Shown here in pieces: positions 8,076 through 16,525 of a DNA stretch of 64,000 bases. The first letter of the stretch is position 1, and every line of letters starts with the position of its first letter. The notes under the pieces were generated by a model. The model made no database searches. It had not been told where the DNA came from and saw only the letters and a program-made list of their open reading frames with translations. The position numbers were made by a program, and so were the translations under genes. This DNA is from Phycicoccus sonneratiae (GTDB taxonomy: Bacteria; Actinomycetota; Actinomycetes; Actinomycetales; Dermatophilaceae): assembly GCF_016887965.1 (NCBI RefSeq), contig NZ_JAFDVD010000008.1, positions 62,001 through 126,000 of the forward strand, given 5' to 3'.

Positions 8076-9290
8076 TCAGCCGATCGAGGCGGCGACGGCG
8101 TCGACGAGCCGGCCGACCTCGTCGTCGGTGACGACGAGCGGTGGGGCGAGCCGGATGGTCGAGCCGTGCGTGTCCTTGGCGAGGACGCCGCGCGCGAGAA
8201 GACGTTCGCAGAGCTCGCGACCGGTCGGGCCACCGGGCGAGACGTCGAGCCCGGCCCACAGCCCGCGGACGCGGATCGCGTCGAGCCCGGCGCCGACGAG
8301 CGGGCGCAGGCCTTCCTCGAGCACCCGGCCGAGACGCGCGGCGTCGGCCTGGAAGGTGCCCTCCTCGAGCATCGCGACGACCTCGTGGCCGATGGCGGCG
8401 GCGAGCGGGTTGCCGCCGAACGTCGAGCCGTGGGAGCCCGGGCTGATGACGCCGAGCACGGCCTGGTCGGCGGCGATCGCGGAGACCGGGTAGAGGCCAC
8501 CGCCGAGCGCCTTGCCGAGGACGTAGACGTCGGGCACGACGTCCTCGTGGTCGCAGGCGAAGGTGCGCCCGGTGCGGGCGAGCCCGGACTGGATCTCGTC
8601 GGCGACCATCAGGGCACCGGCCTCGTCGCAGATGGCCCGGACCTCGCGGAGGTAGCCCTCGGGCGGGATGACGACACCGCCCTCGCCCTGGACCGGCTCG
8701 AGGAGCACGGCGACCGTCGTGTCGTCGACCGCGCGGCGCAGCGCGTCGGCGTCGCCGTAGGTGACGGTGCGGAATCCCGGTGTGTAGGGCCCGTACTCGT
8801 CGCGCGCGACCTTGTCGTCGGAGAAGCTGACGATCGTCGTGGTGCGTCCGTGGAAGTTGCCCTCCATGACGACGATGCTCGCCTCGCCCTCGGGCACGCC
8901 CTTGACCCGGTACCCCCACTTGCGGGCGACCTTGATGGCGGTCTCGACGGCCTCGGCGCCGGTGTTCATCGGCAGGACCATCTCCTTGCCGGTGAGCCGG
9001 CAGAGCGACTCGGCGAACGGGCCGAGCTGGTCGTTGAGGAAGGCCCGGCTCGTGAGGGTCAGCCGGTCGAGCTGGGCGTGGGCCCGGGCCAGCAGCCGTG
9101 GATGGCCGTGGCCGAAGTTCAGCGCCGAGTAGCCGGCGAGGCAGTCGAGGTAGCGCCGTCCCTCGACGTCGGTGACCCAGGCCCCCTCCCCGTGCTCGAG
9201 CACCACCGGCAGCGGGTGGTAGTTGTGGGCGGCGTAGCGCTCGGTGAGGGCGATGTGGGCGCCGGTGTCGAGCACGGTCGGGTCGGGCAT
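8076..9290 (-). CDS. rocD: Ornithine--oxo-acid transaminase
   Basis: 404 residues from ATG 9290 (MPDPTVLDTGAHIALTERY). It is a class III PLP aminotransferase. The N-terminal YAAHNYHPLPVVLEHGEGAWVTDVEG block is characteristic of ornithine aminotransferases. Other visible sites are NTGAEAVETAIK (substrate/PLP phosphate region), ADEIQSGLARTG (cofactor Asp) and VLGKALGGGLYPVSA, which carries the PLP-linked Lys. It converts ornithine and 2-oxoglutarate to glutamate semialdehyde and glutamate, linking arginine breakdown to proline and glutamate. No arginase or ddaH gene is adjacent, so its arginine-catabolic partner must be elsewhere. Confidence 0.93.
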   Translation of the reverse strand: MPDPTVLDTGAHIALTERYAAHNYHPLPVVLEHGEGAWVTDVEGRRYLDCLAGYSALNFGHGHPRLLARAHAQLDRLTLTSRAFLNDQLGPFAESLCRLTGKEMVLPMNTGAEAVETAIKVARKWGYRVKGVPEGEASIVVMEGNFHGRTTTIVSFSDDKVARDEYGPYTPGFRTVTYGDADALRRAVDDTTVAVLLEPVQGEGGVVIPPEGYLREVRAICDEAGALMVADEIQSGLARTGRTFACDHEDVVPDVYVLGKALGGGLYPVSAIAADQAVLGVISPGSHGSTFGGNPLAAAIGHEVVAMLEEGTFQADAARLGRVLEEGLRPLVGAGLDAIRVRGLWAGLDVSPGGPTGRELCERLLARGVLAKDTHGSTIRLAPPLVVTDDEVGRLVDAVAASIG

Positions 9291-9355
9291 CCTCGGGCCT
9301 CCTTCTGCCCGCGACCCTACCCAGCGGGTGGGCCGCGGCGTGGGAGGCCCGGGGG

Positions 9356-9739
9356 TCAGGAGCCGGACGGTCCGAGCAGGAGGTAGCCCTGGGCCGCGAG
9401 CGCGATGACGACGGCGACCAGCTTGCCGGTGGGCAGCGTCGTCTCGTAGTGCAGCCGGTCGATGAGGAGGATGCCGACCTGGAGCAGGACGATCCAGCCC
9501 ATCGTCACGACGGCCAGCTCGGCGTAGCGCAGCGACGAGGCGTAGACCCAGAAGAGGACGACGAACGAGGTGACGCCGCCGGCGAGCGCGACGCCGCTCC
9601 CCCGCTCGGCCCACTCCTTGGCGGCGACGGCGCCGAGCAGGTCGAGCCCGGCGAGCGCGCCCATGGCGAGCAGGGCGACGAGCGGCAGCGGCCAGGACTC
9701 GGGGACCGACAGCAGCGGCAGCGAGCGGAAGGTGGACAC
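9356..9739 (-). CDS. Small membrane protein, DMT/SMR-like four-helix
   Basis: 127 residues from GTG 9739 with a GGGAGG ribosome site about 7 nt upstream. Four hydrophobic segments are visible: LPLVALLAMGALAGLDLLGAVAA, SGVALAGGVTSFVVLFWVYA, VVTMGWIVLLQVGILLID and LVAVVIALAAQGYLLLG. The size and topology resemble half-size drug/metabolite transporters, but the conserved small-multidrug-resistance Glu of helix 1 is not evident: the only acidic residue in that region is in LDLLGAV. I therefore keep the function open. It is a single gene between rocD and the patatin gene. Confidence 0.7.
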   Translation of the reverse strand: MSTFRSLPLLSVPESWPLPLVALLAMGALAGLDLLGAVAAKEWAERGSGVALAGGVTSFVVLFWVYASSLRYAELAVVTMGWIVLLQVGILLIDRLHYETTLPTGKLVAVVIALAAQGYLLLGPSGS

Positions 9740-9831
9740 GGCGGGCCTCCCGGGGTGGGCGGGGACGGCGGAGGGGAGCCGTCTCCCGAGGGGAGGCGCG
9801 AGGGGTCGGTCCTGATACGTCCGCGCGCGGG

Positions 9832-10767
9832 TCAGTCGCCGGTCCACACCTCCGCGACCCGCGGGGCGATGCGCCGGCCGTGGGCCCGGGCGGCCTCGAA
9901 GGTGGCCGCTCCCCGCGTCATGTCGAGCGGGTTCGCGCCCATGGCCCAGAGGTCCTTGGCGTCGGGGACGACGAGGTGGGTGCGGCTCTGCGGGCGCAGG
10001 GCGCGCAGCTGCATCCGGGGCAGGTCGCGCAGGTGCGGCCCGACCGGGTAGGGCGAGAGGACGAGGATTCGGCGGTGGCCGGCCGCGAGGTCGGCGTTGG
10101 CGATGCTCCGCAGGCCGCCGTCGACGTACCGGCGGCCGGCCACCTCGACCGCGGGGAAGACACCGGGCACCGCGCAGCTGGCCGCGACGGCCCGCTCGAG
10201 CGGGACCTCGCCGCTGCCGTCGAAGACGACGGAGGTGCCGGTCTCGGCGTCGACCGCCGTGACGAGGAGTCGGCCGTGCGGCCACTGCCGGCCGATGAGG
10301 CCGAGCCCGACGGTGTCGAGCCACTCCTCCTCGGTGGGGGTCGCGGCCGAGAGCGCGGCCCGCGAGACGAGGGCCCGTCCCTCGCGGGGGTCGCGGGTGC
10401 GGGCGACCTGGGCGCGCACGTACCGCCCGGCGTCGGCGGCGCCGAGCCGCCCGTAGCTGGCGAGCGGGGCTCCCTCGCGGATCCGGGCGAAGGCGTCGCC
10501 CTCGTCGGTGCCGAGGCGCAGGTGGGCGGCGACCATCGAGCCCGCGGACGTGCCGATCATCGTGTCGGCGTCGCGCACGTCGACGCCCTCGTCGCGCAGG
10601 CCGAGGATGATGCCCGCCTCCCACGCGATGCCCGTCGCGCCGCCGCCGGCGAGCACGAGGGCGCGCTCGAGGCCCTCGGCGGGCGGCTGCCAGTCGGCGA
10701 ATCCGGTGCTCGTCGGGTCGGCGACGCGGCTGCTGCCCTCGATCTCCTGCTCGTCCACGAGCGACAT
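9832..10767 (-). CDS. Patatin-like phospholipase
   Basis: 311 residues. Patatin motifs are in order: the oxyanion GGGATG (LVLAGGGATGIAWEAGI), the nucleophile GTSAGS (MIGTSAGSMVAAH, about residue 94) and the DGG dyad partner in YVDGGLRSIAN. The serine-aspartate dyad hydrolyses acyl esters of phospholipids or neutral lipids. No signal peptide or membrane helix is seen, so a cytosolic or peripherally membrane-bound enzyme is likely. It is followed 70 bp later by a glycerophosphodiester phosphodiesterase gene upstream on the same strand. The two activities would act in sequence on phospholipid turnover (deacylation, then glycerophosphodiester hydrolysis). Confidence 0.92.
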   Translation of the reverse strand: MSLVDEQEIEGSSRVADPTSTGFADWQPPAEGLERALVLAGGGATGIAWEAGIILGLRDEGVDVRDADTMIGTSAGSMVAAHLRLGTDEGDAFARIREGAPLASYGRLGAADAGRYVRAQVARTRDPREGRALVSRAALSAATPTEEEWLDTVGLGLIGRQWPHGRLLVTAVDAETGTSVVFDGSGEVPLERAVAASCAVPGVFPAVEVAGRRYVDGGLRSIANADLAAGHRRILVLSPYPVGPHLRDLPRMQLRALRPQSRTHLVVPDAKDLWAMGANPLDMTRGAATFEAARAHGRRIAPRVAEVWTGD

Positions 10768-10837
10768 TGTCGGGGGCGCGGGCCCCTCCGGTCACGTCCG
10801 GGCGGGGTGAGGGTGCTCACCGGATGGGCGGCGGAGG

Positions 10838-11623
10838 TCAGCCCCGGGCCGCGAGCGCCGTCCGGACTAGGCGCGGGTGGTCGGTGATGACGCCGTCGAC
10901 CCCCCAGCCGAGGGCCCGCTCGACGTCGTCGGGGTCGTTGACCGTCCAGACGTTCGTGGCCAGCCCGAGGTCGTGCACGCGCGAGACGAGCTCGGGGGTG
11001 ATGTTGCCGAGCGCGGGGTTGAGGGCGTCGAGCCAGGTGCTGTCGGCGGCGACCCGCTCCTCGTCGGGCACGCCGTGGTGGACGAGGGCGAGCGGGACCT
11101 CGGGCGCGAGGTCGTGGAAGGCCCTCAGCCAGTCGCGGTCGCTCGACTGGACGACGAGCCGGCCGGCGGTCAGGGCCTCGACGAGTCCGGGCAGGGCGCG
11201 CAGCGCGGCGGCGAGGTCGTGCTCGATGCCGGGGTGCAGCTGCGGGTCCTTGGCCTCGACGAGCATCCCCGTGTCTACGACCGCCTCCGCCCACTCCTCG
11301 AGGGTGGGCACCGGCTCACCCACGAACTCCGGACCGAACCACGACCCGGCGTCGAGGCGGCGGACCTCCTCGAGGGTGAGGTCTCGGACCCACCACGGCT
11401 CCCGGTCGGGGAAGTGCTCGCGGACGTCGGTGGTGCGGGCGAGCGACTCGTCGTGCAGCACGACGAGCACGCCGTCGCGCGTGCGTTTGACGTCGGTCTC
11501 GACGACGTCGGCTCCGTGCGCCCGCGCGAGCCGGACCGCGGCCAGCGTGTTCTCCGGGGCGTCACCCGCCGAGCCCCGGTGCGCGACGACCGTGACCCGG
11601 TGCGCTCGTGGTGTCGCGCTCAG
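10838..11623 (-). CDS. Glycerophosphodiester phosphodiesterase, apparent CTG start
   Basis: The reading frame contains the full GDPD signature VVAHRGSAGDAPENTLAAV at its N-terminus, then ETDVKRTRDGVLVVLHDESL, a KDPQ segment and the C-terminal VDGVITDHP. The HRG and E..D metal-binding positions are present. No ATG, GTG or TTG lies upstream of the HRG motif in this frame: a TGA stops it two codons before a CTG at 11623. The CTG overlaps the TGA of the upstream SprT-like gene as CTGA, exactly like the ATGA/GTGA junctions elsewhere in the window. Starting there gives 261 residues, the usual family size. Starting at the first later GTG would delete the catalytic HRG. The enzyme releases glycerol 3-phosphate from glycerophosphodiesters. 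Confidence 0.85.
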   Translation of the reverse strand: MSATPRAHRVTVVAHRGSAGDAPENTLAAVRLARAHGADVVETDVKRTRDGVLVVLHDESLARTTDVREHFPDREPWWVRDLTLEEVRRLDAGSWFGPEFVGEPVPTLEEWAEAVVDTGMLVEAKDPQLHPGIEHDLAAALRALPGLVEALTAGRLVVQSSDRDWLRAFHDLAPEVPLALVHHGVPDEERVAADSTWLDALNPALGNITPELVSRVHDLGLATNVWTVNDPDDVERALGWGVDGVITDHPRLVRTALAARG

Positions 11624-12369
11624 GCGGCATCACCCGCCCCGGACGACACCGCGGCGCCATCCGCCGACGTCCCCACCGCGGCGGATGGCGCCGGGCGGAC
11701 GGCCTCGATCGGCAGGCTGACCAGCTCGTCGTCGACCCGCACCTGGCAGCGCACCGACCCGACGAGCTCGACCTCGCCGGTCATCCCCGCCCACGGACCC
11801 ATCGCCACCTCGACGAGGTCGCCGAGCCCGGGCGGCTCGACGGCGGTGACCGGGACCGCGGCCCGCCGCACCTCCGCGAGCTCGGCAGCGTACGAGGGCG
11901 GCAGGGTGGCCGGCCCTCCCCGGAAGCTCCAGGTGAACAGGTGCGCGGTGTCGAAGCGGCGCGAGCAGCGCCCGCACGACATCAGCCGGGTGGGCGCCCG
12001 GTGCCGCGTGCGCTCGTGACCGGCCGGGCAGCGTCCCACCCAGTCGCCCGGGACCCGCGGCGCGTCGGCGGGGACGCACCGCTCCCCCGTGCAGCCGATG
12101 CGGACGGCCGTGGCGCGCCACACCGCGTCGTGCCCGTGCTCGGGACCGACGAGCGCGTGCGCGATCTCGTGGAGCACGGTGTCGCGGACGTCCTCCTCGG
12201 AGTGCAGCGCCGTGAGCGGCCCGCTGATGCCGATCTGCCGACGGGCGAACCGGCACACCCCGGCCCGGGTCTTGGCACGGTCGGCGACGAGGGTCCAGCC
12301 GTCGAGGCCGTGCTCGCGCATCAGGCGCCGCCCCATCGCCAGGGCCTGCTGCACCTCCACGCCACGCAC
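11620..12369 (-). CDS. SprT-like zinc metalloprotease domain protein
   Basis: 249 residues. The zinc-protease motif HEIAHALVG is at about residue 66, followed by a third ligand region (HGHDAVWR) and a treble-clef-like zinc ribbon: CVPADAP, GRCPAGHER, LMSCGRCSRRFD. This is the SprT/WSS1-related layout, in which the N-terminal domain resembles the SPRTN protease involved in DNA-protein crosslink repair. The C-terminal third carries a VEVAMGPWAGMTGEVELVG segment that looks like a small beta-barrel (KOW/SH3-like) domain. It is translationally coupled to the downstream glycerophosphodiesterase through a CTGA overlap. A role in DNA-protein crosslink repair is inference from family. Confidence 0.85.
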   Translation of the reverse strand: MRGVEVQQALAMGRRLMREHGLDGWTLVADRAKTRAGVCRFARRQIGISGPLTALHSEEDVRDTVLHEIAHALVGPEHGHDAVWRATAVRIGCTGERCVPADAPRVPGDWVGRCPAGHERTRHRAPTRLMSCGRCSRRFDTAHLFTWSFRGGPATLPPSYAAELAEVRRAAVPVTAVEPPGLGDLVEVAMGPWAGMTGEVELVGSVRCQVRVDDELVSLPIEAVRPAPSAAVGTSADGAAVSSGAGDAA

Positions 12370-12654
12370 CTCCTCGCCGTGCCGCCACCGGGACGGGCGA
12401 CCTGCCGGTCACCCTGTGCGACAACCCTAGGCACGGGGACCGACACGGCGTCCGCGGCACACCGTGCACGCGGCCATGCCTGTGGACGACGACGTCCCGG
12501 CCCGCGCCTGTGGACGAGGCACCGACAACCACCGAAGTCGTCCGTCGCTATCGGTCCGATCGGCGCGGAGCGTGCCTACCCTCGGTCGAGGTGCCTGCCG
12601 GGAGACGCGCACCCGAGGCGCAACGGAGCGCCGGGACGACGGAAGGGGAAGGGC

Positions 12655-14226
12655 ATGGCCGCCACCACCGACGAGCAGAGGGCACCGGCCGGAGGCCTGC
12701 TGTCCCTCCTCGACCGCCACCACACGGTGGCCCCGCAGAGCTACAACCGGTGGCTCATCCCGCCGGCCGCGCTCGCCATCCACCTCTGCATCGGGCAGGC
12801 CTACGCGACGAGCGTCTACAAGACCTCGATGGTCGCCCACTTCGACAGCTCGCTGACGGCGGTCGGCATCGTCTTCTCGATCGCCATCGTCATGCTCGGG
12901 CTCTCGGCCGCGGTGCTCGGGACGTGGGTCGACCGGGTCGGGCCGCGCAAGGCGATGTTCACGGCGGCGTGCGCGTGGGCCCTCGGCTTCTTCGTCGGGG
13001 CGATCGGCATGGCGACGACGCAGCTGTGGCTCGTCTACCTCGGGTACGGAGTCATCGGCGGCATCGGCCTGGGCATCGGCTACATCTCGCCCGTGTCGAC
13101 GCTCATCAAGTGGTTCCCGGACCGTCCGGGTCTCGCGACCGGCCTGGCCATCATGGGCTTCGGCGGTGGGGCGATGGTCGCCTCGCCCCTCTCGCGCCAG
13201 CTGCTGAAGTTCTACGACCCCGAGTACGACCCGTCGGTCGCGTCCTCGCTCGCCAACGGCCACGCCCTGACGATGCTCTTCGTCAGCCTCGGCGTCATCT
13301 ACTTCCTCATCATGATGATCGGCGTGACGAACGTCCGCGTGCCGGCGCCCGGCTGGACCCCGGCCGGCTTCGACCCGTCGACGCTCTCGGACAAGAGCGA
13401 GCTGATCACGGACCGCAGCGTCTCGGCGGCCAACGCCATCAAGACGCCGCAGTTCTGGATGCTGTGGATCGTCCTCTTCTGCAACGTGACTGCGGGCATC
13501 GGCATCCTCGAGCAGGCGGCACCGATGATCCAGGACTTCTTCCGCGGCTCCGACGGCAAGTCGTCGGTGGCGGTCGCGGCGGCCGGTGGGTTCGTCGGGC
13601 TGCTGTCGCTCTTCAACATGGCCGGTCGGTTCGTGTGGTCGTCGACGTCGGACAAGATCGGGCGCAAGCCGATCTATATGGTCTACCTCGGCGTGGGCAT
13701 CGTGCTCTACCTGCTTCTCGCGCTTGCCGGTTCGACGGCGACGGCGATCTTCGTGCTCGTCGCGGCGATCATCATCAGCTTCTACGGTGGCGGCTTCGCC
13801 ACCGTGCCGGCCTACCTGCGCGACCTGTTCGGCACCTTCCAGGTCGGCGCCATCCACGGCCGGCTGCTCACGGCGTGGTCGGCGGCCGGGGTCGCCGGGC
13901 CGCTCATCATCAACGGCTTCCTCGACGCCGCCGGTACGCCCGGCAAGCTGACCGCGGCCGACTACCGGCCGGCGTTGTTCACGATGGTCGGGGTGCTGGC
14001 GGTGGGCTTCGTCGCGAACCTGCTCGTCAAGCCGGTGGACGCGCGCTTCCACGAGCCCGAGGGCGCGGCGGCGGCTGCGGCGGCCGACTTCGCCGAGGGC
14101 GAGTCCGAGGGGTCGGTGGCCCGCGGTGGGTCGGTGCGGGTGTACCTGTCGTGGGGGGTCGTGCTCCTGCTGCTGGCCTACGGCGTGTGGCAGACGCTCG
14201 TGACGGCGGCCAAGCTCTTCGCCTGA
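12655..14226 (+). CDS. MFS transporter, oxalate/formate antiporter (OFA) family
   Basis: 523 residues from ATG 12655, with a GGAAGGGGAAGGG ribosome site just upstream. Twelve transmembrane segments are visible, with the MFS loop motif DRVGPRKAMF between helices 2 and 3 and the equivalent SDKIGRKPIY between helices 8 and 9. The GYGVIGGIGLGIGYISPV segment in helix 5 and the KWFPDRPGLATG loop are hallmarks of the OFA (OxlT-like) family. A C-terminal extension, rich in Ala/Glu and ending in a further hydrophobic stretch (VYLSWGVVLLLLAYGVW), makes it longer than the ~420-residue norm and may add a thirteenth helix. The substrate is probably a small carboxylate. Confidence 0.9.
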   Translation: MAATTDEQRAPAGGLLSLLDRHHTVAPQSYNRWLIPPAALAIHLCIGQAYATSVYKTSMVAHFDSSLTAVGIVFSIAIVMLGLSAAVLGTWVDRVGPRKAMFTAACAWALGFFVGAIGMATTQLWLVYLGYGVIGGIGLGIGYISPVSTLIKWFPDRPGLATGLAIMGFGGGAMVASPLSRQLLKFYDPEYDPSVASSLANGHALTMLFVSLGVIYFLIMMIGVTNVRVPAPGWTPAGFDPSTLSDKSELITDRSVSAANAIKTPQFWMLWIVLFCNVTAGIGILEQAAPMIQDFFRGSDGKSSVAVAAAGGFVGLLSLFNMAGRFVWSSTSDKIGRKPIYMVYLGVGIVLYLLLALAGSTATAIFVLVAAIIISFYGGGFATVPAYLRDLFGTFQVGAIHGRLLTAWSAAGVAGPLIINGFLDAAGTPGKLTAADYRPALFTMVGVLAVGFVANLLVKPVDARFHEPEGAAAAAAADFAEGESEGSVARGGSVRVYLSWGVVLLLLAYGVWQTLVTAAKLFA

Positions 14227-14267
14227 CGCGCGGCTCGTGCGTCCGCCGCGGGCGCGGTTGTCGGTCT

Positions 14268-14310
14268 CGGACGGGGTTGTTGCCGCGTCCGACGCCGACA
14301 ACCCCGTCCG
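14268..14310. terminator. Bidirectional hairpin terminator
   Basis: CGGACGGGGTTGT at 14268-14280 is perfectly complementary to ACAACCCCGTCCG at 14298-14310, with a 17-nt loop. It lies between the convergent ends of the MFS gene and the secreted-protein gene at 14412-15308. That is the position expected for a terminator working in both directions. No U-tract follows, which is common in high-GC actinobacteria. Confidence 0.7.
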
Positions 14311-14411
14311 CGTCGCGGGTGCACGCCGCCGGCGTCCGAAGAATCCGGGGTGATGGCACCGGTTTCTCCGGTCGGTGGCGGCCCCGGCCGGTCGCACTCG
14401 GCCTGACGGCG

Positions 14412-15308
14412 TCAGCTGGTGTAGAGCCGGGACTTCGCCTCGCGGATGGTCAGGGTGACCGGGGTGCCCTGGAGGTCGACCTCGCCGGGGATGTCGATCC
14501 AGCCGCTGCCGCCCACCCGGAACTGTCCGGTGTAGACGATGTCGACCCGCACCTGCTGCTTCCCGGGCTGCGTGTAGGTCTGCACGACGGTGCCGCTCGG
14601 GTACGGGCCGCCGAGGTCGGTGGTCGGCCCGATGGTCCGCTCGCCCAGGTGGTAGGTCACCGACTTCAGCCGTGGACGCACCTCGATGCGGTGGCCCAGC
14701 AGGCGGGCGGGGTCCGGGTGGTCGACCTCGTCGGGGCCGAAGCCGGAGTCGGGGAAGGTGACCTGGAAGAACGTCGGGAGGTTGACCAGCGTGACGTCCC
14801 CCTCGGGCTGGATGTTCACCGTCGGCACCGTGAAGTCGGTGTGGTGAAATGCATCTCGAATCATCGCCATCGTCAGCACGTTCGTTGCCCCGGGAACCAG
14901 TTCGGGAAAGCACGTCACGCCTCGGGCACGCCATTGTCCATCGGCACCATCAACGGGGGCGCCCGCCTTGGTCGTCTGCCGCGAGTAGATCGCGACAGCC
15001 GGGCCATCTCCAGGGGGCGCGATGCACATGATGGCCGCGCGCCCACAAAGCTCATCTGACCCGGCTCGACCTGGATAGCCGTTGCACGGTGAGACGCTTG
15101 CGTACTGGAACCACGGCCCGGTATCGGCACGGCTGAGTCGCTGCGTGTCCCAGGCTCGGAGTGTGCTGGCCGAGACGAAGGAGAGGTCTGTTCCGCTGTC
15201 GGTGGCTGTCGAGTCGACGTCGACGGGTGGTGGCTCGGTGGGGTCGGCGTGCGCGGCAACGGTTCCTGCCAGCCAGAGCAGAAGCACGGTCACGAGCAGC
15301 CGCTTCAC
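14412..15308 (-). CDS. Secreted hypothetical protein
   Basis: 298 residues from GTG 15308, with a GGAGAGGA ribosome site upstream. The start gives a typical signal peptide: VKRLL, then the hydrophobic core VTVLLLWLAGTVAA and an AHA cleavage site. The mature part is Pro/Asp-rich at first (TEPPPVDVDSTAT), contains four Cys in two pairs (SPCNGYPGR...ELCGRAAIMC and VTCFPEL) and ends in a beta-rich region (VDIVYTGQFRVGGSGWIDIPG). Its GTGA start overlaps the stop of the upstream DUF6318-like lipoprotein, so the two exported proteins are a translationally coupled unit. I do not recognise a domain. Confidence 0.8.
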   Translation of the reverse strand: MKRLLVTVLLLWLAGTVAAHADPTEPPPVDVDSTATDSGTDLSFVSASTLRAWDTQRLSRADTGPWFQYASVSPCNGYPGRAGSDELCGRAAIMCIAPPGDGPAVAIYSRQTTKAGAPVDGADGQWRARGVTCFPELVPGATNVLTMAMIRDAFHHTDFTVPTVNIQPEGDVTLVNLPTFFQVTFPDSGFGPDEVDHPDPARLLGHRIEVRPRLKSVTYHLGERTIGPTTDLGGPYPSGTVVQTYTQPGKQQVRVDIVYTGQFRVGGSGWIDIPGEVDLQGTPVTLTIREAKSRLYTS

Positions 15309-15889
15309 GATGTCCTCTCCACCGCGAACATGAGCCACACGCCCTCTTGCCACTTCAGGCCGATGTTCCTGGGCAGCGTCTTCTCAGGGTCAGTGCGGGT
15401 GACAGCCCCGGACTCGTCGAGGATGCGCGTCTGGTTCTGACGCAGGGTCCCCGTGAGGTAGATCTGGCCCTCCGGTGCCCCGGAAATGGCCTGGATGTCA
15501 AGCAGTGTGACCGGCGCCTTGTCGTACCGCTGCTTGTTGTCGACTAACCACTTGGCCTGCGTCTCGACGGTCGCGCAGAACTTACAGTCCTTGGCGCTGA
15601 ACTTTGCGACTAGTCCTGCCTCCGGCTTCGTCCATGCCACGTTGAACTGCTCCATGTAGAACTTCACGAAAGCTTCGGCGCCGGCGTCGGTCTGCTCACG
15701 CGCAGCGGCGGGGATCTGCGGACCCGACTCCGTGACCGACGGTGACGGCGACGGACTGGGCGTCGGGCTGGCCGACGAGCTCGACGCCGACGGCGTGGAC
15801 GTGACGACCGGGTCGTCGGCGGAGTCGCACCCCGCCAGCACCCCGGCGGCGAGCATCGCCACCACCGCCCACCGCACCGTGCCCGCCAC
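15305..15889 (-). CDS. DUF6318-type lipoprotein
   Basis: 194 residues from GTG 15889 with GAGAGG as ribosome site. The N-terminus is a lipoprotein signal: RW, hydrophobic AVVAMLAAGVLAGC, with the lipidated Cys in LAGC. A Ser/Pro/Thr-rich linker (SASSSSASPTPSPSPSPSV) follows and then a compact domain of about 130 residues (AFVKFYMEQFNVAWTKPE, CKFCATVETQAKWL). The FxFYxxxxNxAWxxP pattern and the KDCKFC motif are those of the small actinobacterial lipoprotein family DUF6318. It is anchored on the outer face of the membrane. It is coupled by GTGA to the following secreted protein. Function unknown. Confidence 0.82.
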   Translation of the reverse strand: MAGTVRWAVVAMLAAGVLAGCDSADDPVVTSTPSASSSSASPTPSPSPSPSVTESGPQIPAAAREQTDAGAEAFVKFYMEQFNVAWTKPEAGLVAKFSAKDCKFCATVETQAKWLVDNKQRYDKAPVTLLDIQAISGAPEGQIYLTGTLRQNQTRILDESGAVTRTDPEKTLPRNIGLKWQEGVWLMFAVERTS

Positions 15890-16035
15890 GCGTCCCTCTC
15901 CCGGGCCACCCCCTCGGCGACCCTGCACGCCCCAAGGTAGCCAAAACCCCCACATCCGCCACCGGGGTTGTCCACAGGCGGCCACCGACGCCCGCCGGTG
16001 ACACCGACCGGCCACGCACCACCGCGTCCGGCGCG

Positions 16036-16413
16036 TCAGGCGCGCCCGGCCACCACCGCGTCGGCGTGACGGGCCACCCATCCCATGAGCGGCACGAGGT
16101 GGGCACCCAGCTCCTCCCCGAGCGGCGTGAGGCTGTACTCGACGCGCGGCGGGATGACCGGGAAGGCCTCGCGGTGCACGAACCCGTCGGCCTCGAGCGT
16201 CCGCAGCGTCTGCGCGAGCATCTTCTCGCTGACCCCCTCCGCCCGCCGCCGCAGCTCGCTCCACCGCTGCGGCCCGTCGGTGAGCGACAGGAGGACGAGC
16301 AAGCCCCACTTGCTCGTCACGTGGTCGATGACCACCCGACTCGGGCAGGCCGCCGGGAAGATCCCGTCGGGAAACGCCTGCCGCACCGCGCTGACCTCGT
16401 CACTCACCGTCAC
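16036..16413 (-). CDS. HxlR/DUF24-family redox-type repressor, QorR-like
   Basis: 125 residues from GTG 16413. Winged-helix HxlR signature: VVIDHVTSKWGLLVLLSLTDGPQRWSELRRRAEGVSEKMLAQTLRTLEADGFVHR. A single Cys sits at residue 23, directly before the first helix (FPAACPSRVV), the position of the redox-sensing Cys in YodB, CatR and QorR. The gene is divergent from a quinone-oxidoreductase-like gene. In Corynebacterium glutamicum QorR represses the divergent qor2 gene and is inactivated by oxidants, so the same logic is likely here. Its promoter region contains an imperfect palindrome immediately upstream of the start. Confidence 0.9.
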   Translation of the reverse strand: MTVSDEVSAVRQAFPDGIFPAACPSRVVIDHVTSKWGLLVLLSLTDGPQRWSELRRRAEGVSEKMLAQTLRTLEADGFVHREAFPVIPPRVEYSLTPLGEELGAHLVPLMGWVARHADAVVAGRA

Positions 16414-16416
16414 GTC

Positions 16417-16441
16417 AGTACCTTACCCAAAAGTGCGTACT
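16417..16441. promoter_or_regulatory. Candidate operator for the HxlR-type repressor
   Basis: AGTAC at 16417-16421 is mirrored by GTACT at 16437-16441, with partly symmetric TTACCC/AAAGTGC between them. The site starts four bases upstream of the HxlR regulator start and about 85 bp upstream of the divergent reductase, so one bound dimer could control both. The TAC/GTA half-site layout with this spacing is typical of DUF24-family operators. The assignment is inference from position and symmetry. Confidence 0.55.
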
Positions 16442-16525
16442 ACCTCTCGGGAAGCACCACCCCGCCTGCGCGGTTGCCCCGCACGGACACACCGACCACC
16501 CCGGACACCCCCGAGAGGAACCACC

